DNA of 64,000 bases from Blastococcus aggregatus (GTDB lineage Bacteria; Actinomycetota; Actinomycetes; Mycobacteriales; Geodermatophilaceae): assembly GCF_900221005.1 (NCBI RefSeq), contig NZ_OBQI01000002.1:248001-312000 (forward strand), given 5' to 3'. The translations under genes were made by a program, and so were the position numbers. Shown here piece after piece: positions 23,035-31,288 of the stretch; the stretch's first letter is position 1; each line of letters starts with the position of its first letter. The notes under the pieces are model-generated. The model did no database searches. It was not told the DNA's origin and saw only the letters and a list, made by a program, of their open reading frames with translations.

Positions 23035-23496
23035 GTGACCACCAACGACGCTGCGGCCACCGGTCTGCCCGAGGGGCTGTTCACCACCATCGACCACGTG
23101 GGCATCGCCGTGCCCGACCTGGACGAGGCGATCGCCTTCTACGCCCAGGCCTTCGGCGTGCGCTCGGTGCACGAGGAGACCAACGAGGAGCAGGGCGTCC
23201 GCGAGGCGATGCTCGCCGTCGGCGACGGCGACACCCGGATCCAGCTGCTCGCACCGCTGACCCCGGAGTCCACGATCGCCAAGTTCATCGGCCGGTCCGG
23301 CCCCGGCCTGCAGCAGCTGGCCTTCCGGGTCGACGACGTCGAGGCGGTCAGCGCCACCCTCCGCGAACGCGGCCTGCGGCTGCTCTACGACGTACCCAAG
23401 CGCGGCACGTCCGACAGCCGGGTCAACTTCATCCACCCGAAGGACGCCGGCGGGGTGCTCGTCGAGCTCGTGCAGCCGGCGACCCCGGCGCACTGA
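23035..23496 (+). CDS. mce: Methylmalonyl-CoA (ethylmalonyl-CoA) epimerase
   Basis: Interconverts the C2 epimers of methylmalonyl-CoA; in organisms with the ethylmalonyl-CoA pathway the same enzyme also handles ethylmalonyl-CoA. The 153-residue protein has two VOC beta-alpha modules, with metal-ligand segments [14 protein letters not shown] (His), RIQLLAP and the late LVELVQP (Glu), all typical of the family. GTG 23035 gives a normal length; a longer in-frame extension to 22936 has atypical composition and was not used. The gene lies between the acetyltransferase (divergent) and ccr (same strand, 119 bp downstream). Confidence 0.9.
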   Translation: MTTNDAAATGLPEGLFTTIDHVGIAVPDLDEAIAFYAQAFGVRSVHEETNEEQGVREAMLAVGDGDTRIQLLAPLTPESTIAKFIGRSGPGLQQLAFRVDDVEAVSATLRERGLRLLYDVPKRGTSDSRVNFIHPKDAGGVLVELVQPATPAH

Positions 23497-23521
23497 CCCC
23501 CCACCACCTCTCCGGCGGGGC

Positions 23522-23539
23522 CGTTACCCATCGGTAACG
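23522..23539. promoter_or_regulatory. Operator-like palindrome upstream of ccr
   Basis: CGTTACC-CATC-GGTAACG is a perfect inverted repeat with 7-bp arms, 76 bases before the ccr start, in the only intergenic stretch between mce and ccr. Its A/T-containing arms stand out from the surrounding DNA. The size and symmetry suit a dimeric repressor such as a TetR-family protein; the binding protein is unknown. Confidence 0.5.
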
Positions 23540-23615
23540 TCCTCCGCCACCGCACTGCCCCAGTACCGCCCTCCGAGCCCGGCCGACGACGGCCTTCAAC
23601 GACCCAGGAGTTCGC

Positions 23616-24947
23616 GTGAACGAGATCAGGGACGCCATCCTCGCCGACCAGCTGGACGCGCTGGGCGGCCTCGCCGTGCCGGAGTCCTACCGCGCCGTCG
23701 TGGTGCGCAAGGACGAGCAGAACATGTTCGAGGGGGTGCCGACCAAGGAGAAGGACCCCCGCAAGTCCCTGCACATCGACGAGGTCCCCACCCCCGAGCT
23801 GGGCCCGGGCGAGGCGATCGTCGCCGTCATGGCGTCCTCGGTGAACTACAACACCGTCTGGACGTCGATCTTCGAGCCCGTCTCGACCTTCGGCTTCCTC
23901 GAGCGCTACGGCCGCCTGTCGGAGCTCACCAAGCGGCACGACCTGCCCTACCACGTGGTCGGCTCCGACCTCGCCGGCGTCGTGCTCCGGGTCGGCCCGG
24001 GCGTCAACAAGTGGAAGCCGGGCGACGAGGTCGTCGCGCACTGCCTCTCGGTGGAGCTCGAGGACCCGGCCGGCCACGACGACACGATGATGGACCCGCA
24101 GCAGCGGATCTGGGGCTTCGAGACCAACTTCGGCGGGCTCGCCGAGCTCGCCCTGGTCAAGAGCAACCAGCTGATGCCGAAGCCCGGCCACCTCTCCTGG
24201 GAGGAGGCCGCCAGCCCGGGCCTGGTCAACTCGACGGCCTACCGCCAGCTGGTGAGCAAGAACGGCGCCAACATGAAGCAGGGTGACGTCGTCCTGATCT
24301 GGGGCGCCTCGGGCGGCCTGGGCTCCTACGCCACGCAGATGGCCCTCAACGGCGGCGCGATCCCGGTCTGCATCGTCAGCAGCCCCGAGAAGGCCGAGAT
24401 CGTCCGCAAGATGGGCGCCGACCTGGTCATCGACCGCTCCGCCGAGGGCTACAAGTTCTGGAAGGACGAGCGCACCCAGGACCCCAAGGAGTGGCAGCGC
24501 TTCGGCAAGAAGATCCGTGAGCTGACCGGCGGCGAGGACGTCGACATCGTCTTCGAGCACCCGGGCCGCGAGACCTTCGGCGCCAGCGTCTACGTCGCCA
24601 AGAAGGGCGGCACGATCATCACCTGCGCCTCGACCAGCGGCTACATGCACGAGTACGACAACCGCTACCTCTGGATGAACCTCAAGAAGATCCTCAGCTC
24701 CCACTTCGCCAACTACAAGGAGGCGTGGGAGGCCAACCGGCTCATCGACAAGGGCCTCATCCACCCGACCCTGTCGAAGGTCTACCCGATGGCGGAGGTC
24801 GGCCAGGCCGCCCTCGACGTCCACAAGAACGCCCACCAGGGCAAGGTCGGCGTGCTGACCCTCGCCCCCGAGGAGGGGCTCGGTGTGAAGAACGCCGAGA
24901 AGCGCGCGCAGCACCTCGAGGCGATCAACCGCTTCCGCGGCGTCTGA
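23616..24947 (+). CDS. ccr: Crotonyl-CoA carboxylase/reductase
   Basis: Reductively carboxylates crotonyl-CoA to (2S)-ethylmalonyl-CoA with NADPH and CO2, the defining reaction of the ethylmalonyl-CoA pathway; in streptomycetes it also makes polyketide extender units. The 443-residue MDR-family protein contains VNYNTVWTS, the active-site strand IWGFETNFGGLAE, nucleotide-binding IWGASGGLGSYATQ and SSHFANYKEAWEANRL. Residues reported for CO2 binding in the Kitasatospora enzyme (Asn, Phe-Glu, His) appear to be present in these segments, so a carboxylating rather than purely reducing enzyme is likely. GTG 23616 has AGGAG five bases upstream. A terminator hairpin follows 16 bases after the stop. 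Confidence 0.95.
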   Translation: MNEIRDAILADQLDALGGLAVPESYRAVVVRKDEQNMFEGVPTKEKDPRKSLHIDEVPTPELGPGEAIVAVMASSVNYNTVWTSIFEPVSTFGFLERYGRLSELTKRHDLPYHVVGSDLAGVVLRVGPGVNKWKPGDEVVAHCLSVELEDPAGHDDTMMDPQQRIWGFETNFGGLAELALVKSNQLMPKPGHLSWEEAASPGLVNSTAYRQLVSKNGANMKQGDVVLIWGASGGLGSYATQMALNGGAIPVCIVSSPEKAEIVRKMGADLVIDRSAEGYKFWKDERTQDPKEWQRFGKKIRELTGGEDVDIVFEHPGRETFGASVYVAKKGGTIITCASTSGYMHEYDNRYLWMNLKKILSSHFANYKEAWEANRLIDKGLIHPTLSKVYPMAEVGQAALDVHKNAHQGKVGVLTLAPEEGLGVKNAEKRAQHLEAINRFRGV

Positions 24948-24963
24948 CCTCCCCGTTCCGCGC

Positions 24964-25004
24964 CCGAGGGCCCGGCCTCCCGTTCCGGGGGGCCGGGCCC
25001 TCGG
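24964..25004 (+). terminator. Terminator hairpin of ccr
   Basis: Arms 24964-24981 and 24987-25004 form an 18-bp stem with a five-base loop. The only non-Watson-Crick position (24978/24990) is a U.G pair in the plus-strand RNA, i.e. in the ccr transcript. Confidence 0.75.
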
Positions 25005-25106
25005 TGCATCGACCGGCCTACGGTGACTGCCGGGGCGTCCGGGACCATTGGGATCCGGCGCACCCGAGACGGTGACCGACCGATCCCCTTCTGCGAGGAT
25101 GTGGAC

Positions 25107-26249
25107 ATGAGCGACCCCCGCCACGAACTGCCGATGCACGAGGCCCAGCACTCGTTCGACGTGGTGCTGCGGGGGTACGACCGCAGCCAGGTCGCCGACA
25201 CCATCGAGCGGCTCGAGGCGGACTTCCGCATCGCGCTGGCCGACCGCGACGCCGCCGTCGCCCGCTCGGCGGACATGGTCGGCCAGCTGTCGGCGATGCA
25301 CAACGAGATCGAGGCGCTGCGCCGCAAGGCCGCCACCGCCTCGGCTCCCACCTTCGAGAACATCAGCGAGCGCATCCAGCACATGCTGCAGCTCGCCGAG
25401 GAGGAGGCCGGCGAGATCCGCCGCGCCGCCGAGCTCGACGCCCAGGCCGTCCGCGAGCAGACCGACGCCGAGGAGCGCGCCCTGCTCGAGCGGCACGCCG
25501 CCGGGCAGGCCGAGGTCGAGCGGATGATCGCCGAGGCGCGGCAGGCCGCCGAGCAGATCATGCAGAAGGCCCAGCTGCGGGCCGACGAGCTCGTCGCCAA
25601 GGCCCAGGAGCGGGTGGCCCGCCTCGACGCCGAGTCGCAGGCCCGCCGGGCCAAGGTCGAGGAGGACTTCGACATCGCCCAGCGCGCCCGCCGGGCCGAG
25701 GCCGCCCGGGCCGAGGAGGAGCGCGAGCGCATCTCCACCCAGGCCGCCCGCCAGCGGGTCGCCGCCGCCGAGCAGCACGCCGCCGCGCTGGTCGCCGACG
25801 GCGAGGCGAAGGCCGAGGCCATCCGCGGTGTCCGTGACGAGCTCACCGGCCGGCTGCTCCAGGCCCGCCGCCTGCTGGACAACCTGCCCGACCTCGGCGA
25901 CCGCCCGGAGCAGCCGGCAGCCCCCGAGGCCGAGCAGGCCGCACCCGCGCGCCCGGAGGCCGCCCGCTCGGAGGCCGAGCGTCCGGAGGGTCAGCGCCCC
26001 GAGGCGGAGCAGCGGCCGCAGCCCACTCCGCGGGCGACGACGGCCGCCCCTGCCGCGGCCGCTCCTGCGACCACGGAGCAGACCGCACCCGCGCAGCCTG
26101 CCCAGGCCCCCGCGACGTCCGGCCCGACCACCCGCCAGCTCCCGCTGCCCCCGCGGCCGTCCCAGACGGCCGGCGGGTCGACCGCGGCACCGGTCGCCGG
26201 TCCGGCCACGCAGTCGATCGACCAGCCGGTCGGGCAGGGCCGCTCCTGA
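25107..26249 (+). CDS. DivIVA-domain-like coiled-coil protein
   Basis: A 380-residue acidic protein. Residues 10-60 (FDVVLRGYDRSQVADTIERLEADF) match the DivIVA N-terminal membrane-binding/GYxxxQV-type signature. Residues about 60-275 are a near-continuous coiled coil rich in Ala, Glu, Arg and Gln, and residues about 285-380 are a Pro/Ala/Gln-rich disordered tail. Such proteins scaffold polar growth, septum placement or cell-wall synthesis at curved membrane. It is not the main DivIVA/Wag31 by context (no ftsZ neighbourhood), so it is probably a paralogue. ATG 25107 has GAGG upstream. The next gene starts inside its stop codon region. Confidence 0.75.
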   Translation: MSDPRHELPMHEAQHSFDVVLRGYDRSQVADTIERLEADFRIALADRDAAVARSADMVGQLSAMHNEIEALRRKAATASAPTFENISERIQHMLQLAEEEAGEIRRAAELDAQAVREQTDAEERALLERHAAGQAEVERMIAEARQAAEQIMQKAQLRADELVAKAQERVARLDAESQARRAKVEEDFDIAQRARRAEAARAEEERERISTQAARQRVAAAEQHAAALVADGEAKAEAIRGVRDELTGRLLQARRLLDNLPDLGDRPEQPAAPEAEQAAPARPEAARSEAERPEGQRPEAEQRPQPTPRATTAAPAAAAPATTEQTAPAQPAQAPATSGPTTRQLPLPPRPSQTAGGSTAAPVAGPATQSIDQPVGQGRS

Positions 26250-27496
26250 CGGCTCGTCGGCGGGCGTGGGCCGGCCTCCTGGCCGGCCTGCTCTGGACCG
26301 CGCTGCTGGCCGTCGCGAGCCCGCACGCGCACGCGGACGGCGAGACCGGCCGGCTGCGCATCGCCCACCTCTCCCCCGACTCGCCGGCCGTCGACGTCGC
26401 CGTGACGGCGGCGCCGGCGGGGCGTCCCGCGGTCGACGCCGGCACGGACGTGGCCACCGGCCTCGGCTACGGCGACGTGAGCGGGTTCGGCGACCTCGCC
26501 GCCGGCAGCTACGCGGTCAGCGTGCGCCCGGCAGGCTCCTCGCCCGCCACGGCACCCGCCCTCTCGGCCCGGGTGGAGGTGCCGGCCGAGGGCGCCCGCA
26601 CGCTCGCGCTGTCGGGCGGCTTCGCCGATCTGACGCTCTCTCCCCTGCCCGACGACCCGACCGCGCCGGCCACCGGGACCGCACGGGTCCGGGTCGTGGC
26701 CGCGGCCGGCGGTGCGGCGGCGCTGGACGTGGCCGTCGTCGGTGGCCCGGTCCTGGCGAGCGGGCTCTCCCTCCCCGCCGTGTCGGACTACACCCCCGTC
26801 CCGGCCGGCTCCGTCGTGCTGCGGCTGGCGGGCGCGACCGGGGCGACGGACGTGCCCGTGGACGTCGTCGCCGGCACCGTCGTGAGCCTGCTCGTGCTCG
26901 ACACCCCCGGGGGCGGACTCACCGTGCGCCCGCTCATCGACGCGACCGCCCCGGCGGTGGTGCCCGCCGGCGCCGTGGAGGCAGGCGGCTCGGCCCCGCC
27001 GCCAGCCCGCTTCCCGCGGCTCGTCGCCACCCCTGCGCCCCCGGCTCCCGGAGCGGTGCCCCCGGTCCGGGTCCGCGCGCCCGCAGCCGGTGTCGACGCC
27101 CCGGTGACCGGCACCGGCCTGGACGCCGGAGGCGGCCTGGCGGTGCCGGCCGACGCCTCCGTGGCCGGCTGGTACGTCGCCGGCCCGTCACCGGGGCAGC
27201 CGGGGCCGGCCGTGCTCACCGCGCACGTCGACTGGGCCGGCGCCCCGGGAGCGTTCGCCGGGCTGGACCGGCTCGCGCCCGGGGACGTGGTCGTCGTCGA
27301 CCACGCCGACGGCACGAGCGCGCGGTTCGCCGTCGACCGGGTGGCGCGGGTGTCGAAGAGCGCGTTCCCGACCGGAGAGGTCTACGGGCCGGCGCCCGGG
27401 TCGGAGCTCCGGCTGATCACCTGCGGCGGGTCGTTCGACCCCGTCGTCGGGAGCTATGCCGACGACGTCGTCGTCTTCGCGCGGCTGATCGGCTAG
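26246..27496 (+). CDS. Exported DUF4397-sortase (class F-like) fusion protein
   Basis: Reading back from the domains, the frame encodes a signal peptide (RRRAWAGLLAGLLWTALLAV... AHA) directly after the previous gene, with no ATG, GTG or TTG before it. The only plausible start is CTG 26246, overlapping the upstream TGA (CTGA). Residues about 38-240 hold one or two DUF4397 units (RLRIAHLSPDSPAVDVAV), an extracellular beta-domain. Residues about 270-416 are a class F-type sortase with His in LTAHVDWAG and Cys in LITCGGSFD. In class F enzymes a basic residue normally sits near HYRDN after the Cys; here it is SYADD, so transpeptidase activity is doubtful. The stop codon shares the palindrome CTAG with the convergent gene. 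Confidence 0.72.
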   Translation: MTARRRAWAGLLAGLLWTALLAVASPHAHADGETGRLRIAHLSPDSPAVDVAVTAAPAGRPAVDAGTDVATGLGYGDVSGFGDLAAGSYAVSVRPAGSSPATAPALSARVEVPAEGARTLALSGGFADLTLSPLPDDPTAPATGTARVRVVAAAGGAAALDVAVVGGPVLASGLSLPAVSDYTPVPAGSVVLRLAGATGATDVPVDVVAGTVVSLLVLDTPGGGLTVRPLIDATAPAVVPAGAVEAGGSAPPPARFPRLVATPAPPAPGAVPPVRVRAPAAGVDAPVTGTGLDAGGGLAVPADASVAGWYVAGPSPGQPGPAVLTAHVDWAGAPGAFAGLDRLAPGDVVVVDHADGTSARFAVDRVARVSKSAFPTGEVYGPAPGSELRLITCGGSFDPVVGSYADDVVVFARLIG

Positions 27497-27798
27497 CGCC
27501 GCCGGTCGCGGGCCCGCCAGCAGGCGGTGTGCCAGTGCCGCCGCCGATCGGCTGCCGAGTCGGTGTCCCAGGGATCCAGGTCCGAGTCGCGGGCGTACGC
27601 CGGCCAGGTCACCACGTGCGGCGTGCCGGGACGGATCTCCTGGTCGCAGCCCGGGCAGCGGTAGGTCTTGCCGGTACCGGCGCCCGTGAGGGGCCGGACC
27701 ACCCAGTCGCCGTCCGCGGCTTCCTCGACCTGCTCAGCGCGACGGCCCGGTTCCCGACCTGCTGGTCGGGAACCGGGCCGTGGGCGCCTACGGGGCAA
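27493..27798 (-). CDS. Small zinc-ribbon-like protein of unknown function
   Basis: A 101-residue basic protein. The core TYRCPGCDQEIRPGTPHVV, followed by RRHWHTACWRARDRR, offers CxxC plus His/Cys ligands for one zinc. The pattern (Arg-rich start, EVE-like segment, CPGCDQEI, HWHT.CW) is shared with a small actinobacterial family often labelled ATP/GTP-binding protein without experimental support. The start is uncertain: TTG 27798 yields the family-like N-terminus [12 protein letters not shown], but codons 6-19 then lie within the terminator hairpin of the upstream dehydrogenase gene. Its stop overlaps that of the sortase gene by three bases. Confidence 0.65.
   Translation of the reverse strand: MPRRRPRPGSRPAGREPGRRAEQVEEAADGDWVVRPLTGAGTGKTYRCPGCDQEIRPGTPHVVTWPAYARDSDLDPWDTDSAADRRRHWHTACWRARDRRR
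27742..27781 (-). terminator. Perfect 18-bp terminator hairpin after the dehydrogenase gene
   Basis: Arms 27742-27759 and 27764-27781 are exact inverted complements with a TGCT loop, about 20 bases after the stop at 27802. No T-run follows. The hairpin overlaps the probable 5' coding region of the next gene on the same strand. Confidence 0.75.
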
Positions 27799-27801
27799 TC
27801 G

Positions 27802-29559
27802 TCAGCGGCGGGCGTAGTCGTGGAAGCCACGACCGGTCTTGCGGCCCAGGTAGCCGGCGGTCACCAGGTGCTCGAGCAGCGGCGCCGGCGCCAGGGCCGG
27901 GTCGCGGAACTCGGTGTGCAGCTCCTGCTCGATGGCCAGCGACACGTCGTTGCCGACCACGTCCAGCAGCTCGAAGGGGCCCATCGGGTAGCCGAGGCCC
28001 GCCTTGACGGCCGTGTCGATCTCCGTCGTCGAGGCGTAGTGCGCCGCCAGCATGCTCACCGCGTCGTTCAGGTACGGGAAGAGCAGCGCGTTGACGATGA
28101 AGCCGGCCCGGTCGCTGCAGGAGACCGCGACCTTCTTGAGCTTCGCCGTCACCGCGTGCACCGTGGCGGCGACGTCCGGCGCGGTGGAGACGGTGGAGAC
28201 CACCTCGACCAGCTTCATGACCGTCGCGGGGTTGAAGAAGTGCATGCCCACGACGTCGGCCGGGCGACCGCTGGCCAGGGCGCACTTGATCACCGGCAGG
28301 CTGGAGGTCGTGGTGGCGAGCACTGCGCCCGGCTTGGCGATCCGGCCCAGGTCGGCGAAGAGCGCCTCCTTGACCGGGAGCGACTCGACGACGGCCTCGA
28401 TGACCAGGTCGACGTCGCCCAGCGCCTCGACGGAGCTGGCGCCGGTGACGCGGCCGAGCACCTCGTCGCGGACGGACTGCTCGAGCCGGCCGCGCTCGAC
28501 CTGCTTGTCCAGCGACTTGGCCAGGGCCTTCTCGACGCCGGCGACCTTCTCGTCCGAGCGGGCGATGAAGGTGACGTCGTAGCCGGCCTTGGCGACGACC
28601 TCGATGATGCCGGTGGCCATCGTGCCCGAGCCGACGACGCCGACGGTCTGCACCGGGCGGGCGCCCTCGGCGGCACCGCCGGGAGTCGGGGTCGCGGCGT
28701 CGGCCACGACCTCGGCCGAGCCGGCCTCGGCGTAGGTGTAGAAGCCGCGGCCGGACTTCCGGCCGAGCAGACCGGCGGTCCGCATCTGCTTGAGGACCGG
28801 GCTGGGCGCGTGCAGCCGCTTGCCCGAGACCGCGTGCAGCGAGTCGAGGACGTCGTAGGCGGTGTCGATGCCGATGAGGTCCAGGACCTGCAGCGGGCCC
28901 ATGGGCAGGCCGCAGCCGAACCGCATGGCGGCGTCGATGTCCTCGCGGCTGGCGTAGCCGTTCTCGAACATCGAGACGGCATGGTTGAGGTAGCCGAACA
29001 GCAGCGCGTCGGTGATGAAGCCGGGGTTGTCGCCCACGGTCACCGCGACCTTGCCCAGGCGCTCGACCAGGGCCACCGCGTCCTCGACGACCGTCGGGTC
29101 GGTGACGGCGGTGCGGGCGACCTGGACCAGCGTCGCCGTCGGCACGGCGTTGGCGAAGTGCAGCCCGACGACCTTGCTCGGCCGGCCGGTGCCCACCGCG
29201 AGCTCGGTGACCGAGAGGCTCGAGGTGTTCGTCGCCAGGATCGCGTCCGGTCCGGTGATCTTGTCGAGCTGGGCGAGGATCTCCGCCTTCAGCCCGGCCC
29301 GCTCGGGGACGGCCTCGACGACCAGCTCGGCGGCGGAGAGGTCCTCCAGCGCGGTGGTGTAGCGGATGCGGCCGAGTGCGGCGTCGTCGGCCTCACCGGC
29401 GGCGACCGAGCGCTCGATCGCGGCGCGGCCGCGCGCGGCCGCCTCGTCGCTGACCTCGACGGCCGTGACCGACAGGCCCGCCCGGGCGAATGCTTCCGCG
29501 ATGGCGGCACCCGCGGTGCCCAGCCCCACGATGCCGACCTCGTTCAATTCCCTGGCCAC
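27802..29559 (-). CDS. Tandem 3-hydroxyacyl-CoA (3-hydroxybutyryl-CoA) dehydrogenase
   Basis: Reduces acetoacetyl-CoA to (S)-3-hydroxybutyryl-CoA, or the reverse, with NAD(P)(H). The 585-residue protein is two complete dehydrogenase units in tandem, about 1-285 and 305-585, each with a Rossmann domain and a C-terminal dimerisation domain. The second unit has the standard catalytic stretch HFFNPATVMKLVEV; the first reads HFANAVPTATLVQV, losing the FNP and the Glu. The nucleotide loops differ too: GLGTAG in unit 1 and GSGTMA in unit 2. Unit 1 may therefore be structural. Two-unit proteins also occur beside ccr/meaA in streptomycetes, so the form is not unique. GTG 29559 follows GGAGGG. A strong hairpin lies just after the stop. 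Confidence 0.9.
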   Translation of the reverse strand: MARELNEVGIVGLGTAGAAIAEAFARAGLSVTAVEVSDEAAARGRAAIERSVAAGEADDAALGRIRYTTALEDLSAAELVVEAVPERAGLKAEILAQLDKITGPDAILATNTSSLSVTELAVGTGRPSKVVGLHFANAVPTATLVQVARTAVTDPTVVEDAVALVERLGKVAVTVGDNPGFITDALLFGYLNHAVSMFENGYASREDIDAAMRFGCGLPMGPLQVLDLIGIDTAYDVLDSLHAVSGKRLHAPSPVLKQMRTAGLLGRKSGRGFYTYAEAGSAEVVADAATPTPGGAAEGARPVQTVGVVGSGTMATGIIEVVAKAGYDVTFIARSDEKVAGVEKALAKSLDKQVERGRLEQSVRDEVLGRVTGASSVEALGDVDLVIEAVVESLPVKEALFADLGRIAKPGAVLATTTSSLPVIKCALASGRPADVVGMHFFNPATVMKLVEVVSTVSTAPDVAATVHAVTAKLKKVAVSCSDRAGFIVNALLFPYLNDAVSMLAAHYASTTEIDTAVKAGLGYPMGPFELLDVVGNDVSLAIEQELHTEFRDPALAPAPLLEHLVTAGYLGRKTGRGFHDYARR

Positions 29560-29632
29560 GTTGCAGTCCCTCCACCGTCGGTGATCGGTGGGCAGTCTCT
29601 CATCCGCACCACCGGCACCCCGAGGTGACGCC

Positions 29633-30304
29633 TCAGAACAGGCGCTGGGAGGGGTCGTCGGTGCCCTTCAGAACGGCGTAGTCCACGGTCACGCAGTCGA
29701 TGCCACGGTCAGCGGCGAGCACCCGGGCCTGCGGCTTGATCTCCTGGGCGGCGAAGACACCCTTCACCGGGGCGAGCAGCGGGTCCCGGTTGAGCAGTTC
29801 GAGGTAGCGGGTCAGCTGCTCGACGCCGTCGATCTCCCCGCGGCGCTTGATCTCCACCGCGACGGTGGTCCCGGCCGCGTCCCGGCAGAGCAGGTCCACG
29901 GGGCCGATCGCCGTGGGGTACTCGCGCCGCACCAGCGACCAGCCCGCGCCGAAGGTCTCCACGTGCATCGCCAGCAGCCGCTGCAGCTCGGCCTCGACAC
30001 CGTCCTTCTGCAGGCCGGGGTCGACGCCGAGCTCGTGGGCGTGGTCGTGCTCGACCGACTCGATGGTGATGATCAGCTGCTCGCCGGCCTTGTTGGTGAC
30101 CGTCCAGGTGCCCGTGCCGTCGGCGACCTCGTCCCGCAGCGTGCAGGGCGGCGTCATCCAGTTCAGCGGCTTGTAGGCGCGGTCGTCGGCGTGGATGGAC
30201 ACCGAGCCGTCGGCCTTGACCAGCAGCAGCCGGGTCGCCATCGGCAGGTGGGCGGTGAGCCGCCCGATGTAGTCCACGGAACAGCGGGCAATGACCAGAC
30301 GCAC
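29633..30304 (-). CDS. nucS: Mismatch-specific endonuclease NucS (EndoMS)
   Basis: Cuts both strands at mismatches and replaces MutS/MutL repair in many actinobacteria and archaea, working with the sliding clamp. The 223-residue protein matches the mycobacterial length, with N-terminal DNA-binding/dimer domain ([31 protein letters not shown]) and a RecB-like nuclease domain with VDLLCRD and [19 protein letters not shown] (Asp, Glu, Lys of the catalytic site). GTG 30304 is chosen because it gives the family N-terminus and has TACCGT eight bases upstream. The extreme C-terminus DDPSQRLF looks like a beta-clamp-binding tail. It corresponds to Rv1321. Confidence 0.95.
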   Translation of the reverse strand: MRLVIARCSVDYIGRLTAHLPMATRLLLVKADGSVSIHADDRAYKPLNWMTPPCTLRDEVADGTGTWTVTNKAGEQLIITIESVEHDHAHELGVDPGLQKDGVEAELQRLLAMHVETFGAGWSLVRREYPTAIGPVDLLCRDAAGTTVAVEIKRRGEIDGVEQLTRYLELLNRDPLLAPVKGVFAAQEIKPQARVLAADRGIDCVTVDYAVLKGTDDPSQRLF

Positions 30305-30312
30305 GGGCGCCG

Positions 30313-30318
30313 ACGGTA
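30313..30318 (-). promoter_or_regulatory. -10 element of nucS (leaderless)
   Basis: TACCGT on the minus strand lies eight bases before the GTG start at 30304; no ribosome-binding site is present. Confidence 0.45.
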
Positions 30319-30361
30319 CCCGGCGCGGCAACCGCCCCGGCGCCCCCGTCGGGCTGGGAGC

Positions 30362-31231
30362 ATGCGGCCCGTGGGTCCAGTCCGCACCGCCTCAGTCCTG
30401 TTGGCCGTCCTTCTGGTGGCCGCGTGCGCCGAACCGTCCCCCGGAAGCGCTCCCCCGCCGCACGCTCAGCCGCCGGCCGATCCGGACGCCCTGGTGCTCC
30501 GGGTCGAGCAGGTCGGCGGGTACACCACGCCGCAGGACCTCGCCGCGCGCCTCCCGGTGGTCAGCGTCTACGCGGACGGGCAGGCGATCCTCCAGGGACC
30601 GGTGCCGGCCATCTATCCGGCCTTCGCCTGGCCGAACATCCAGGTGCTCGACCTCGGTGCCGACGGCGTGCAGGAGCTGGTCGACCACGCACTGGCGGCC
30701 GGCGTCGCCGAGCAGGGCGACCTGGGCGCCCCACACGTGACCGACATGCCCTCCACCCGGTTCACCCTGCGCACGGCCGAGGGGACGCACGTCCGGGAGG
30801 TGTACGCCCTCACCCAGACCACCGGCACGGGCCTCACCGAGGACCAGCTGGCCGCCCGGGAGAGGTTGCTGGAACTGCTCACGGAGGTCCAGGACCTGTC
30901 GTCCGCCTCCACCCCCGAGGACGTCCCGGAGTCGTGGACGCCGGCCGCGGTGGCCGCCGTCGTCGAGCCGTGGACGGCGCGGGAGGAGGACACCGCCCAG
31001 GGCCTGTCCCCCGAGCCCCTGCCGTGGCCGGGGCCGCCGCTGCCCGGCGAGCCGATCGGCCCGGGGATCAGCTGCGTCGTCGCCACCGGCGAGGTGGCCG
31101 GCGCCGTCGTCACGGCGGCTCAGGGCGCGAACATGCTCACCCCCTGGGCCACGCCCGACGGCGCGCTGTGGTCGGTGGCCTTCCGGCCGCTGCTGCCGGA
31201 CGAGACCGGCTGCGCCGACCTCCAGGCCTGA
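30362..31231 (+). CDS. Putative lipoprotein of unknown function
   Basis: A 289-residue product starting [18 protein letters not shown] with lipobox LVAAC, so it is probably lipidated at about Cys21 and displayed outside the membrane. The mature part is acidic and Pro-rich ([12 protein letters not shown] linker, then [22 protein letters not shown] and [17 protein letters not shown]). Late Cys residues (ISCVV, GCADL) could form a disulfide. I recognise no named family, although lipoproteins with the segment VGGY or VGGF are common in actinobacteria. It is divergent from nucS (57 bp apart) and shares a bidirectional terminator with the convergent symporter gene. Confidence 0.72.
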   Translation: MRPVGPVRTASVLLAVLLVAACAEPSPGSAPPPHAQPPADPDALVLRVEQVGGYTTPQDLAARLPVVSVYADGQAILQGPVPAIYPAFAWPNIQVLDLGADGVQELVDHALAAGVAEQGDLGAPHVTDMPSTRFTLRTAEGTHVREVYALTQTTGTGLTEDQLAARERLLELLTEVQDLSSASTPEDVPESWTPAAVAAVVEPWTAREEDTAQGLSPEPLPWPGPPLPGEPIGPGISCVVATGEVAGAVVTAAQGANMLTPWATPDGALWSVAFRPLLPDETGCADLQA

Positions 31232-31237
31232 GACGGC

Positions 31238-31274
31238 GACGGGCCCGGCCCTCGAGGAGAGGACCGGGCCCGTC
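31238..31274. terminator. Bidirectional terminator hairpin between convergent genes
   Basis: Arms 31238-31253 and 31259-31274 form a 16-bp stem. The one imperfect pair (31249/31263) is G.U in the minus-strand RNA and C/A in the plus-strand RNA, so it is best paired in the symporter transcript (stop at 31289). Confidence 0.75.
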
Positions 31275-31288
31275 GGGCGGTGCAGAGG

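Noticed and set aside
23385-25778. 797-codon minus-strand frame opposite ccr and the DivIVA-like gene
   Set aside because: Shadow of two well-supported plus-strand genes; repetitive Gly/Leu/Ala/Asp composition.
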